Assembly (NCBI GenBank): GCA_944990035.1
Contig: CALYLX010000128.1
Span: 868,001-932,000, forward strand
Reading direction: 5' to 3'
From: Clitopilus passeckerianus
Lineage: Eukaryota > Basidiomycota > Agaricomycetes > Agaricales > Entolomataceae
Length of the DNA: 64,000 nucleotides
Both the position numbers and the translations under genes were made by a program. Under the pieces are notes generated by a model, which saw nothing but the letters and a program-made list of their open reading frames with translations, was not told the origin of the DNA and ran no database searches. Positions 35,066 through 47,004 of the stretch are shown piece after piece. Position 1 is the first letter of the stretch. The number at the start of each line of letters is the position of its first letter.

Positions 35066-37946
35066 CTAGAGTCCAGGTTGTTGCTCAGTTTTCACTGGGT
35101 CTGATTCAGTATCAGCCTCGGTTCCTGGTGTCCCGGTGGAGCTCATCTGGAGGTCCTGGGGTGCGAAATTGGTTACATCGTATGTGTTGTTGGTGTTGGT
35201 GAAGTCGCCGAACGAAAGGCCTGACGATGGTGCGGCATCGTCTTGCGGTGTCGAGGTATCCATGTAAGGCAAAGAGCCATAGTCTGTGGCGAAGCTTGAT
35301 GATCCGTCAAGGGGACCTGATGAGAAAGAATCTTGTTGAAGTGCCGCAAGCATGCTCGAGGTGGTGGGTGTATGCGCCATGAGAGGAGGTCCTCCTCTGA
35401 CGTCCAACGAATTATAGTCGCCTTGGCCGTTCATGGGCGAAGGAGAGAGGCTAAAGAACTGCTGCTGAATAGCGGGCTCTACAGAGGCAGCAACAGAGTT
35501 GGTTGACAATGCCACGCTTCTCAAAACGTTGACGGAAATCCAGTCGCTGGAAGCCGTCAGTTACTGGCTGGCAAATATCGAGGTTTAATCAACACTCACT
35601 CTAAGAACAGCTTCAGAATCTGGAAGGCTCCAAAGGCAGGGTCACTGCGGATGGTCAAATCACGCATAACCTGGCTGGTAACGTATCCCCAACGAATGAG
35701 AACGCTCCGAGAGCTCATCGTAACTCTCTCCTCCAAGCCATTATGGGTTCTGGTGTTGCCCATCAACCTCTCGCAGCACTTGTCTGCCCATGACATAACT
35801 TCTCTGACCGGTTCAGTGCTTTTTGCTAGGCTGTCCAACAACTGCACAAATTCAACTTCAAGAAGCTGCAGAAGGTCTTCGTGCCGACAGTTGCAGACCA
35901 AAGCAGACTGGTTCCTGACCGACTCGAAGTCAACCTTGGTCCACGACTTGCGCATTTCTGCCAATTGCTTTTGGTTGGTAAGAACAGTGTTCAGAGCTTG
36001 AGTGACCTGATAGATGTCGAGGAATCGCACTGCAACAATTTGTCAGGATGCGGCAATGCAAAGGATGAAGAAATTACTGACAGACGAGGTGTCCAAATCG
36101 TGCGCCCAACTCGACTTTTGGTTCGACAAAGGTATTTCCATATGACTCCAAGGCAATAATGAGAATCTTTTCCATCTTGTTGGCGAGCTGCCTCAAGCTG
36201 GAGAGGGCGTTTGGTGGTAGAGCGCTAAGCATCTGCGAACGAAGAATCTCTAATATTTCCTGAAGATAGAAAGATGAGCTCCCTATATCCGCCTCAATTA
36301 TGGTCGAAATATCTCACATCGTAGACGATAGCATCAGCCTTGGCCATTAGCCCGGCAATAGCTGGAGCATGTACGATTTCTCTATGTTGTCCTCCGAGGC
36401 CAGTCCAGAATGTGCGGAGATGCATCTCAAACTGATCAAAGCGCCATGTTCTGACACTTTCCAACAACGCATCTAAATGGTCCTGGAACCAGCCCCAGAC
36501 CTCTCGTGCTAGCTGAGTATGCATAGTGGAGCTAGATCCGACAGCATCCTCAATCGCCGGGAAGTGAGGGAATTGCCGGACAGAGAGGCCCTGCTGAGTG
36601 GCTAGGTAAGAAATGCCGCCGTTGGGTGGCTGTGGAGATGGGTGGCTCGAGACCAGAGTTGGCTCAGATTGGGTGTGTCGGCGGATTGAAGCCTGGGGTG
36701 GGAAGCTCGTCGAGCGTGGGGCAGACTGAGCTTGCGAAAGAAGGGTCGCAGCAGTAGGAGTCTTGTCGCTCAGGTCCTCAGAGAAGATGCCAGCTTTGAT
36801 GTCCCCTGGCAGGGCCAGGAATTGCGTTTCGATCCAGCGTTTGAGTGACCTTCGGAATCCTCGTCATCATCCTCGTCTGACCTATCTTCACCTCTGACGG
36901 TGGCTTCGGCTTGCTCGCTTGCAAGACGCGCGGCATTGACGGACTGTTGAGCGGCGTTGTTGTTCGATTTCTGAATATAATCTTGCAGCCACTCGGCTTC
37001 TGCTGTTGTCGCCGGCCTGATGCCGCAATCTGACAAGGAAACAAAAACTGTCAACAAGGCATGGAGGAAATGCAGGCGAAGACATGGCGTACAATGGTAC
37101 TTGCTATTTCCTCGCACACCTAAACGCCTAGTCTTAATTGTCGGGAAGCAAAGGCGGATTGCTTTGCCCAGTGTGGCGGTGTTGATGTGCGGAATCCCAT
37201 ACTGGTCGCAGACCCGTCGATAGGAAAAATAAAGGCCCTGGCGTGGGACATTGCCATCGGGGTAAGGGGCGTAATTGGCAGTCAACCTGGAATATGAAAT
37301 CAACCAATTCAGAATGAAGGCACCCAAAGATGACATCAAAGGAACTTACCAGGCTTGAACGAAAATTTGTTTTGCCCTGTCGGATGCGCTGGTGGTGGTG
37401 GCCACTCTGACGTTTGCAGCCAACTTCTCCAATGCATGGTCAGGGTTGATTGACATCCGTCCAAAGGCACCCGTCGGGTGCATAGGGTCATGAGTCGGTG
37501 CCATGGTTTGAGCGCCGCCATACATATGGTAATCGGGTCCACCAAGGTACATCGAAATATCTTCTGCTTCGCTGGACGAGGAGTGAACGCTGTCGGTATC
37601 TCGGGGGTATGGTGATGCAGCCACACGGGCACGAAGGTGAGTTGGACGAATCGGCGGGCCTTTAGTGATACTGTGGTTTGGTGGGGACTATATGCGCCGA
37701 TAAGTTTTTCAAAAATCTCAACTGATTTATGGGGTCTGAACTTACATGATCGCCATGAGAGTCGAGATGATAGGAAGCCCGGTAAAGATCGTCAGCTGAA
37801 GGAGGGAGAACTGAATGGATCATTCCATGGGACGATGGTGGCCTTGAGTTGGACGATGAGGAAGACATGGAATTTGAGCGGGAATGAGGACCGTGAACAG
37901 GCAAAAAATCGAGGGGCATGTTGACGTGCATGTTGACGGCGGCCAT
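35066..37946 (-). CDS. RFX-family transcription factor
   Basis: RFX proteins bind X-box DNA through a winged helix; fungal members (Crt1/RfxA type) control DNA-damage, cell-cycle or morphogenesis genes. The first ATG in frame is at 37946. The N-terminal half is Ser/His-rich. The DNA-binding domain spans an intron: IFVQAW then LTANYAPYPDGNVPRQGLYF, YRRVCDQYGIPHINTATLGK and AIRLCFPTIKTRRLGVRGNS followed by KYHC. An acidic segment (DRSDEDDDEDSEG) leads via a 44-nt intron to FSEDLSDKTPTAATLLSQ. The C-terminal region shows conserved RFX helices (WGWFQDHLDALLESVRTWRF, MRFLDIYQVTQALNTVL, LIRWGYVTSQVMRDLTIRSD). The tail is Ser/Asp-rich and ends at 35066. Length is about 850 residues. All joins that I checked are in phase. 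Confidence 0.92.
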
Positions 37947-38182
37947 TAGGGATTGGATAGCAGAGAGCCTTGACACAGCAGCGGACCAGCCGTAAAAGAG
38001 AACAAAATAGATAAAAGGAAAGTGTGAAAGAGCGTAATGGTGTTAAGGTTATGAGAGGAGAATGGCAAAGGCTGGCGGATTGTTTGCAGAGTGTTGGTTA
38101 CCAGATCAATGGAAGGCAATCGTCAAGGAAACAACAGACATCAACAGTATTTAAAAGGTCAATCACTCTTCCCACGATCAAA

Positions 38183-41100
38183 TCACGCCTCATCTCCCCC
38201 CATATACATATAAGAAAAGAATTTCTTCCTCAACTTCTTCGACTTGCCAGATCCCATTTCTTGTGCAAGTTTAATCCATGACGGTATCGTCAAATCTGCC
38301 ATCTCGTATGGCGCATACTTCGACTCTGTCACCCCCGGGTCCCGAAGCGACTTTGGCAGATGTCGGAGGGGAATAGGCGGCTCGATCCCTTCCGGGTGCA
38401 GTGATCCAGGTTCAAATGTTACATATTCCAATTCAAACTTGAGCTTGTGTTTCTTCGTAAACTGGTCCAAATTAGGCAAATAATACTGTGAAAACATTGA
38501 GATTTCAATCAACCCCGTCAATATATGAAGTCACCTGTGCATAGCCCAAAGGCGACCACTGCTTGTTACTCCTGGACGGCGACTCAGGGTCAGAGTGCCA
38601 TGTCTCGTTCAGGAAGCATTTCCAAGTATCTCCATGTTCCTTTTTCAGACACTGTTTTTCTGGCTCTCTGACTATACATGTGGGCCTCTGGATGAAAAGA
38701 GAAAAATTAATTAATTAATTAAGAGGAGAAAAGAGAGGAAGAGAAAGGATATGCGGAAGGCCACTCAAAGCTTGAAATTTCGTAGAAATACTCTCAGGCC
38801 GGTGCAGATCAAGGGTCCACTACTGAAATCAAGGAGCATTATCGAGAGTATGTGTGAACGGCGGGTTGCCAGTCAGGCATTCCGTGCGCCTTTTAGCGAC
38901 TTTCTGTCCAGGTTTTGCGTAAATATAGACAGTGTGAGAGTGAAAAGTGAGCTAACATGGTCAACGAGGCCAATTTCCGTCTGCAAGGTTCTAGATTGCC
39001 CAGTAAATACAGGGAGATTCTAATTCATCAAACTGCACAAAAACGAAGAGCCTTTAGAGTTGCAGGATGCCTTCGATGAGTTCTCCGTTGCTCGAACTTC
39101 ATTACGGGAATATACCAGGCCATCAGCTACTTCACAGAATGCACAATTGTGGGCAGGAACTACAAGGGAAATGCCGAATTCTACGGGAACAAACAGGATT
39201 AATGCTACTTCGGTAGTGTTCCCAGCATACGAGTAGTCAAACCCATTGGCTCCTTGAGTTTCAAGGCTGTGGCAAACGAATTCATAGTTCCGAGAGACCT
39301 CTTCCTCGAGCTGCACCCGCATCAAAAGTGCTCATTTTGGACACAACGAGCACATTCCGGAGCTCAACACTTTTGGGTTAGCAGTACGTCGTCTTTATCC
39401 ACCTTTCACACCGTTCTCCTGGTCCCGAACTTTCGGAAACGGCCAAAAATCCCTGCTTTTGGTCTGAATATGGCCATGAACGCACCATTAAGCCTGATTT
39501 TCAGCCAATAACAGGTTTAGTATTTTCTAAAACGCGCTTCGCGCGCCTACTCCAGTGTATCTATATGATATGTACACTTATACTACTTAAACTTTGCCTA
39601 GAAGCTCACCAGAACGTGTCGAATCCAAACGCGCTCCCAACGCGTCCAAAAACAGTATATCAGAATTGCCATATAGAGTATATTGATATACTATATACAG
39701 TATATCGTTTTAAACTCAGCTACATCGCTCCACACCCACAGCCATAGTTAGACTGCCGTTTTTCTTTGTCGTGTGGATTGCCGCGGTGGTGTCCGTGCCG
39801 CCGCTTCTTTCCCGCGGGTTCATACCCACCATCTGAACCATCATTGCCAGTGTGGTTGTATGCAAAGATCCTGAACGATGGCATGTACGGATTGGGCACC
39901 ACAGGCGGGGACGTATTGACCACCGCATATTCCGCGAGATCGAGGTCCTTCTCCTTCGTCGGGATAGCTTCGAACTCGCGTACGAGTGTATCAAACAACC
40001 CGACGTTATTCTGAGCTCTTGCGTCGGGATCCTCGATAAATTCCAGGTCAATGGCTTCCAAAAACGAAAACTTATCCCCAAAGAGTGGGTCAGCGGGGGG
40101 CCAAATTGAAGCGAGAGTGAATGTGCATCTTACATGGTCTGCGTTCATGTGCTATCAAATCAGAAAACCCTCCGTAAGTAGAAAGCATCGATATCATGCA
40201 GAGAAGATAGCGTACCCCGAACAGATGGCCGAGAATTGTATCTTGAAACCGCAATGCAAGCTCCACATATCGCACATACTAATCACATCAATCAAAACCT
40301 GAGTCTCAGAAGGATGAAAATCAGCAGTAAAACTTACACAGTCAGGAAAATAGTTGCCCGGAGAAGGCGGTACATGGCCTGAAAATTACCAGTTTAGAAG
40401 AAGAACAGTCAAGGAAGCACCGTCAGAACAGACCTGATATCCAAACCTTGGACAATGGTCAATTGTAAACTCGCCGATGATTACATCTGTCACAACTCAC
40501 TTGAATATTTCGGTTCCTGTACTCCTTCAGCTGGACTTCAAGCCAGTCAAATTGAAGGTTGCCCGGATCGTCAGGCTCATGGAACGGGCATCCACCAACA
40601 GCTGAAACGCGTTCGGGATCCACGCTGACAAAGTATATGCTGCACGCGCACCTTTATTAGAGTCATAGAAATACATTGTATTCATGGCAATCACCGCGAC
40701 CTTGCCCGGAATTACTTCCACTGAGTAATAGGCCCCGCGATGAAAGACCTGCAAGTATGGAAACGGAATGAAGGACTCCCATATGCTGTAAGAGTGTTGT
40801 TTCAGCAATTTTCTGGAATGGCGGAAGCCTAGACGCACTTGGAAAACTCAGTCGTAACACTGTTTGGCCCTGCGGGAATGCGATCAAGAGGACCCTCCCT
40901 CACAAGCCCATAATGACGTACCTGGACTCAAGATGTTCTATGGAACATGTCTTTTCAATGAGGAGGCAAGACTGAAGGAAAGAGGGTTCTTACGTGTGCT
41001 GGGAAACATTGAAATCATGATGATATCAGTATTCCCTGAGAGTTAGGGTATGGCATAGGGTACTCACGCCAAACGTCATTGTTGCCTGCAAACATAACAT

Positions 41101-41846
41101 CTGTCAGACAGGTATGGCGTGAATAACAGAGCAGCATATACCCAGGCTAGGGATAACGGGAATGTCCTTGCTTTGGAAAACATCCTTCATCTTCTTAGCT
41201 ACCGCTCGATTGAGCTCAAAGATCTCGTCTGGTGTTCGAGGTAGTCTGTGGTCATTATCGTGTCTGCCGGAACCAATCAACTTCGTGTACACCATCAATA
41301 GTCGCCAGGATGTACCTTGCATTATCGCCAGTCCCTATAAATTCTCGAGTTAGTAGCATATAGGAGGTCGAACACGCCACACTCACACACAACGAAGTCG
41401 ATCTCTGATGCCCACTCCTGACCGAGGTAGTCGAGCGTAAAATTGGAGAGAACAAAAGGCGTATCACAACCACTGTATGTAGCCAGACGTTCGTGAGATG
41501 TGTGCGCCAAGGAAGAGGGTATATGTGCTCACGAGAATGGTGTTCCGTAGTACCCTGCCTTTGGTTGCTTCTTCTTGGGCTTTTTCGATGGCATGACTTT
41601 TCAAGCGATGTTTTTGGGGTGTAATAGGGATCTGGGTGGATATCGGAAACTTGCAAGAATCTTCCACGAAGCTTGCGTGGTTCTGAATGAGAGCATTCGT
41701 TAACTTCGAACTTTAAGTGGCGGTAACTCGGCCATACTGGTCAAAGATGATGTTGAGAGCTGCAGTGGAATCTGAGCAGGGAAAGCTAAGGAACCATAAG
41801 AAAGCGTTGCAATAACAAAGAAAAGGGTATGTTGAGCGGTTAACAT
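38183..41846 (-). CDS. PPN1: Vacuolar endopolyphosphatase (Ppn1 type), interrupted by about 1 kb of foreign-looking sequence
   Basis: This calcineurin-type phosphoesterase cuts long polyphosphate chains in the vacuole. The start at 41846 gives a signal anchor (LTAQHTLFFVIATLSYGSLA). Motifs in order: [55 protein letters not shown], the metal-binding SLGNNDVWPHN, MNTMYFYDSNKGAVDGCP, QVWISGHVPPSPGNYFPDCY and HLFGHMNADHFSFLEAIDLE, so the catalytic set is intact. A basic, His-rich stretch (GKKRRHGHHRGNPHDKEKRQ) ends near 39745. Coding resumes at 38687 with CIVREPEKQC, DTWKCFLNETWHSDPESPSR, WSPLGYAQ and YYLPNLDQFTKKHKLKFELE, ending at 38183. The gap of about 1.05 kb is some twenty times a normal intron here, and no donor near 39735 is in phase with the clear acceptor at 38688. 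Confidence 0.9.
38688..39738. mobile_element. Insertion or giant intron inside the endopolyphosphatase gene
   Basis: The sequence between the two coding halves of PPN1 has no similarity to the protein. It holds a (TTAA)4 tract at 38707-38722, a CGCGC-TTC-GCGCG hairpin at 39533-39545, an imperfect AT palindrome at about 39671-39696, a nested inverted repeat around 39324-39370 (GTGCTC with GAGCAC), and a minus-strand open frame of 101 codons (39020-39325) with no known family. Such structure suggests an old non-autonomous element, but I found no clean terminal repeats or target duplication, so a mobile origin is inference. Confidence 0.4.
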
Positions 41847-42291
41847 GATGGTGGTGGCTCAAGGACGGCGAGGCGTCCGACTCCAATGCCACCCGTTGGA
41901 CGGATGGAATCAGAGTGTTTTGTGCTAGGATGGGAGTCGTCGACGCATTTGGGCAACGGCTCGCACGTTCGATATACCGAGGCTTGTCAATTGCCGGTCC
42001 GAAACGACGGTCAAACGAACCGAATCCGCCGGCGCAACACCCAGTTTTTACAGCGCAACAGTGCCACGACATCAGAAGCCGTGTCAAGATCTATGATTCC
42101 AAGATAAACTAATTCATAAAATGCGGGGGGAGCCTGCTCAATGACGCAAAAGGGTTATAATCATACAGGTGGTAGTACAATGTGGATATTACTAGTGAAC
42201 AGTATTGTGCATGAATGGTATATGAAAACCGTGTACTGGTGTGGCGAAAACACGTCGAATAAACCGAAAAGTGATGAGAATGAAGGCTCCA
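41847..42291. promoter_or_regulatory. PPN1 promoter region
   Basis: A 445-nt gap between the PPN1 start and the stop of the orphan gene upstream, both minus strand. It includes the PPN1 promoter. A plus-strand open frame over 41886-42112 is not coding-like. Phosphate-responsive CACGTG-type sites were not seen. Confidence 0.4.
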
Positions 42292-42897
42292 TCAAGCAGT
42301 CTTGATGAAATGTGTAGGAGGCGAGTCCTCTACCTCCCTGGCGTGATTTGGTGCGGTGCGGTGTAAGCCGAGCAGGTAAGATGTGTTGTCATTGGTGTTG
42401 AGAACATCTCGAATTGACTTTTCAGCGATATGGCAGACCTAAAAATTTTGTGAGTATATGCTCAGATGTTCACCGATGGTCGTGATGCTTACCCTGCTAT
42501 ACCCTCCGGTTTGTAGAGTGGATCGACTACGAGCAATCATGTTGTGAATGGCATCATAGGCATATCTTTTGCTGCAAAGGAGTGCGCGAGATCAGTACCA
42601 GTCAGGGGAAAGTAGACTGAGGGCGACTCACAGAACGCTTTCAAGTTCAGCTCTATTTCTTGGGTGAATGACCATATCCGCACCGCCTAGGTATCTGTCA
42701 AACGCGCGGTACGAAGCGCATCCAGCCACAAGAGTTTCGTTGGTTGAAGGGTGGTCTGCGTCCCAGTTAAACCAATTTTCGCTAAAGGAAAGGGTGAGTC
42801 AGATGCCTGGCCCATATGGAAAAATTTATGGGATGAACGCACGTTAGGTGGTGTGTGCAGCCGCTTCGGGTGAATGGGGCGCAAGGATTTTGTCCAT
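42292..42897 (-). CDS. Orphan small protein, with probable frameshift at the start
   Basis: I recognise no family. Exons 2-4 read cleanly: ENWFNWDADHPSTNETLVAG, CASYRAFDRYLGGADMVIHP, YAYDAIHNMIARSRSTLQTG and VCHIAEKSIRDVLNTNDNTS, ending at 42292-42294. Introns start GTGAGT and GTAAGC and are in phase. The first exon is odd. From ATG at 42897 the frame hits a stop before the GTGCGT donor. The frame that is in phase with exon 2 (CAPFTRSGCTHHLT) has no start codon. One extra G in the GG at 42894-42895 would join ATG to that frame. The product would be about 150 residues, soluble, with several Cys and His. No signal peptide or membrane segment. It lies divergent to acetoacetyl-CoA synthetase. Confidence 0.6.
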
Positions 42898-43374
42898 GTT
42901 ATAGTCAAAGGAGTGCGTAGAGGGGTAAGCGACGTTGCACTGATGTGGGGAGCAAGTAAGGAGGCGTCGGCGTTTATGGACGATGGCTAGTGGACGGCCC
43001 TTTTTGAGCTCTCACCAGTCTTATTAATTCGGCCTTATCTTCGCGAGTCACACAAACGTGCGCCTCCTGTCACAGATAATGTCACACAATAATACCTCCA
43101 TTGGCCAAGCCCGAGATGTATGGATTTAGAACGTCACCGCATATTTTTGTCCGCAATAATGCTACTAGTGTCAACACAATTGAGCCCATTTTATTTCAGT
43201 ATCATGTATGCATTATTCCTTTTCTTTAATAAGGGCCATTTCGCTGGCACTACCTTTGTTACTCTTGTCACCAAACCCTAACGGTGCCAAGTCCGGCAAA
43301 CTAAATTACTCAGGGCCAAGCCTCTTGTCCCTCATTGCCCATCTCACAGCGCCTGTCACTTGCTTCTCTACTCC
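42898..43374. promoter_or_regulatory. Divergent promoter between orphan gene and acetoacetyl-CoA synthetase
   Basis: A 477-nt gap between outward start codons. A CAAT-type ATTGGCC is present near 43101. No further gene is supported. Confidence 0.4.
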
Positions 43375-46300
43375 ATGGATCCTCAATCTGCTGATCAGCC
43401 TCTTTGGCGTCCGTCGAATCCATCGAATACCGCCACTTTCCGATTTCTTGCTCGGATAAATGAGGTACATGGCTTGGCTCTGAAATCTTACTATGACCTC
43501 TACACCTGGTCAACAAATCACATCGATGACTTTTGGTCCGCCGTCTGGGATTTTACCGACGTTGTTGGGGGAAAGGCTCACACGTCGTTGATACTGATGC
43601 TTTACCACCTGCGAATCCTCTCTGGTTAGCTGCTCGGTGCCACGTATTGTGAACATCTGCTCATCTGGAAATTTCTCGTCATTTTTCTCGTGAAATGTCA
43701 TGTCAGGTTTACGGAAGCAACCCTGAATTGGGCTGAAAATATGCTAGGTTGTCGTTCGACGGATAAAATAGCGCTCGTCCAAGCCAGTCAGTGTTGTGGC
43801 GTGGTTTCGGTGGACCCTTTGCTGAGATTTGCTGCGACCTTTAGCCGAACCGACCCCGGAGGACCCAAACCCAGCGTTCCGAAAGCTCACGTACCTCGAG
43901 TTGTATCAAACCGTTGCAGACCTCGTCTCTGCGCTGTTAAAGCATGGCCTTAAGCCTGGCGATCGCGTTGGATCTTATTCTTCCAATTGCAATGTAAGCA
44001 CTTCACAGCCTTCCTCAGCTATCTCTTGCCAAGAGTCTTGTTCTCCGAACAAGCAACAAAGCTCGAATTCGTTCACCCTTCTCGCTCCTTCGCGAATGCT
44101 TGGCTTGTACACCTTGGCCTTCTTAGCTGACGGTACAACATGATTCATTCTTCTTCCGCTCAAACAGGAAAATGTGATTGCCTGCCTCGCCACAATTGCT
44201 GTAGGTGGCATCTGGGTTAGCGCCGCAGCTGACTTTGGTCCGGAAGGCGTTTTAGAGCGGTGTGTGCCCGTTCATATCTCTACCCAGTGGTACAACGCAC
44301 GTTTGCTCATGGATGACACAGGTTCGAGCAAGTCCAACCAAAGTTCATTTTCGCGGTAGACGAGGTCGTGTATGTCTTTCCCCAATTGGATAGCTTCCGT
44401 TATAGTGATAATGGATATTGTAGCTATAACGCAAAGGTACACCGGCATATCCCTAAACTCGTGGCTTTGTTATCTGGCCTTCAGGAGAGAGATATCAAGC
44501 CTCTGAAGGTCATCGTCATTCACGCCACACCCCGGTCTGAGAGCCGTCAGGACTGGCACTCCGAATGGACCGCTTGGGATAACTTTATTGACGAGGGCCG
44601 CAACAGCAAACTCGGCCGTAGCCAGTCTGGGGAAATAGAGTGGTTTAGGGGATCTTTCAATGCGCCCTTATGGATCTTGTTCAGCAGCGGAACGACTGGC
44701 CGACCAAAGTACGTCATCCTTTACTCCTCAGAAACCCGCAACCCTGAAAACATAGTTAACTCCACTTAGGCCAATCGTGCATCGAGCCGGAGGCATGTTG
44801 CTGCAGGCCAAAAAGGAGTTTGTAATATGTGGCGATCTGTCTCCTAATGATATCTTTTTCTATTACACGACCACGTACGTTCCTGTCCTTTTTATAGAAC
44901 GGTATACATTGCTGACACGTAAACTAACCGCCAGAGGATGGATGATGTGGAACTTCCTAGTCAGCGGTCTTGCGATTGGCTGCACCCTGGTCTTGTACGA
45001 TGGCAGCCCGCTGCGTGATCCCAGCCTTCTGTGGAAATGGGTCGACGAGCTTGGTGTAACAATTTTCGGGACGAGCGCCAAATACATCGACTATCTTTCG
45101 GTACCGTGTTCCGTATTTTTCTGTTGGAATTCAATCTTAAGCCCCACAGAAATGTTCCCGGTGGAAGGAGGGCCGGCACCTGACAACTCTCAGGCACATC
45201 TATTCCACTGGGTCGCCTTTGGCCCCCGCATTGTTTGATTGGGTCTATTCAAACATAAAGAATGATGTTCTTCTAGGCTCGATCACTGGTAGGCCACGCT
45301 AATCTCTGATTCACTTCACGGCACGATAACGAATGCTATTTTTAACTAGGTGGCACCGACATATGCTCTCTCTTTGCAGGAATGTGCAGCGCTTTACCCG
45401 TGTACCGTGGAGAGATTCAATGTCGTTTATTGGGGATGGCAATTGAGAGCTTTTCTCCGACCGGCGCTCTAAATCCGCCCGATGATGAAGGTGAACTGGT
45501 TTGTGTGAAGCCCTTCCCATGTATGCCCCTTGGCTTCTGGCCTCTCCCTGGGTTCGGCAGCGATGGGGATATCAGTGCTGCGAAAGTTCGATATCAAGAA
45601 GCCTACTTTTCTGAGTTTAAAGACGTTTGGTGTAAGTTTGTGTTCTTCCACGCTCCTCGTTTGCGTGCTGACATCCTCACAAGACCATGGAGACCACATC
45701 GTAGTCACACGTTCGAGGGACGGCAATGGTGGAGGGGTAGTCATGTTAGGCCGCTCAGATGGTGTACTGTGAGTCCTCGGCCCTTTTACCTTACTTCCGT
45801 TCATGTGATGCTTGACTTATGCTGATAAGCATCTCCCATCCACAGAAACCCAAGTGGCGTCCGGTTTGGGTCTGCAGAAATTTACGATGTTCTGGATCTG
45901 GCATTCTCCAGTTCAGATGCGGAGGATCGGCTTGTGGACTATGTGGCGATCGGACAGAAGACCGATGGAGGATTGGATGAGCGTGTTGTCTTGTTTGTCA
46001 AACTTCCCGATGGACACACTCTGTCAAGTGAGTTCGAGAAGAAGATCAAGACAGAGATTCGTGCCAAAAGAAGCCCTCGACATGTGCCAGCTAGGGTGAG
46101 TAGTCGTATTTGATTTCCTCGTGAAGCGGACAGTTGACGCAAGTCCTATCAGATCATACAAATCCACGATATCCCATATACGCTGAATGGCAAGCGCGTT
46201 GAGGTCCTGGTGAAAAAGGTCCGTTATTCACGTTCGTCGAGAGCTGAACATTATGTTGATCGAGGCGTGTAGATCATTAACGGAGCTCCCATAAGCAGCA

Positions 46301-46395
46301 TCAATCCCGCAACTCTATCCAATCCCGAATGTCTTAGCATTTTTGCCGAGTTAGGGACCCAACTACGCCAAGAAGTCGCTGGTGGTAAAGCTTAG
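43375..46395 (+). CDS. Acetoacetyl-CoA synthetase
   Basis: This ANL-superfamily enzyme activates acetoacetate to acetoacetyl-CoA with ATP in the cytosol. The start at 43375 opens MDPQSADQPLWRPSNPSNTA. Motifs in order: TLNWAENMLGCR, LKPGDRVGSYSSNC, ACLATIAVGGIWVSAAADFG, FIFAVDEV, the AMP-binding P-loop LWILFSSGTTGRPKPIVHRA, GWMMWNFLVSGLAIGCTLVL, FGTSAKYIDYLS, IYSTGSPLAPALFDWVYSN, ITGGTDICSLFAG, YHGDHIVVTRS, GRSDGVLNPSGVRFGSAEIY (adenylation-domain hinge) and PYTLNGKRVEVLVKKI with the catalytic Lys. Many short introns join in phase. Length is about 680 residues, standard. The stop TAG is at 46393-46395. The assignment to acetoacetyl- rather than acetyl-CoA synthetase rests on the N-terminal region and the hinge motif. 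Confidence 0.93.
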
Positions 46396-47004
46396 CATAT
46401 GTGTGGAAAGACGAGAGAACACCCAAGAGGTTCCCACTGAAGTAATCATGTGTAGAACTCATAGTTGTATTATATTACAATACAATAGATGTAACAGAAT
46501 ACTAGACATTTAACCCCCTTTCCTTTTTCTAATTCTAATTCTCCGATTGTGCTTGGATTGTGCAGTACTTTACTACAAGAAGCTCCCGCTGGAAGAGACA
46601 TCCTGGCTGATCTACTTTCGATTCCGTTGATCGACTCTTGATCAAGCTGTGCCTGTGGCTGTACGAGCGGTACCTAACCCCCGCCTTCCCGAACTCTCTG
46701 ATGCCTCGAGGCAGTTGCTGGGGCCATTCTGTATTATGTAACGGCATTGTTCAGGGTCGTATATATGGCTTGCGACCAAAAATTTCTCGCGGTAGGTCGT
46801 CTGGAGCGTCGAGCTTGGTAGCTTCGTTCTCGGGAAGCTTCAAGGACTTCATCTCGTTCAACGGCCACGACTTAAAGACTTGTTTACGACCTCGAACTTG
46901 ATCAAAACGAGCCCGATCTTTGCACACACCACGCTGTCCGGACACGCCCCTTCCATACCCAATCGCACCGAAGCCTCGTGTTGCTCAAGGCAGAGTACTT
47001 AATC
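46396..47004. promoter_or_regulatory. Gap upstream of the membrane-protein trio
   Basis: A 609-nt stretch after the acetoacetyl-CoA synthetase stop. It includes that gene's 3' UTR and the promoter of the first membrane-protein gene, with a TATATAT element near 46758. Open frames on both strands are short and not coding-like. Confidence 0.4.

Noticed and set aside
34681..35202. Plus-strand open frame of 173 codons near the RFX 3' end
   Set aside because: Composition is not coding-like and it overlaps the RFX C-terminal exon; more likely 3' UTR of the convergent pair.
36830..36890. Possible frameshift in the RFX gene
   Set aside because: A 44-nt intron (GTCACT donor, CCAG acceptor) joins in phase to a coding-like Asp/Thr-rich segment, so no lesion is needed.
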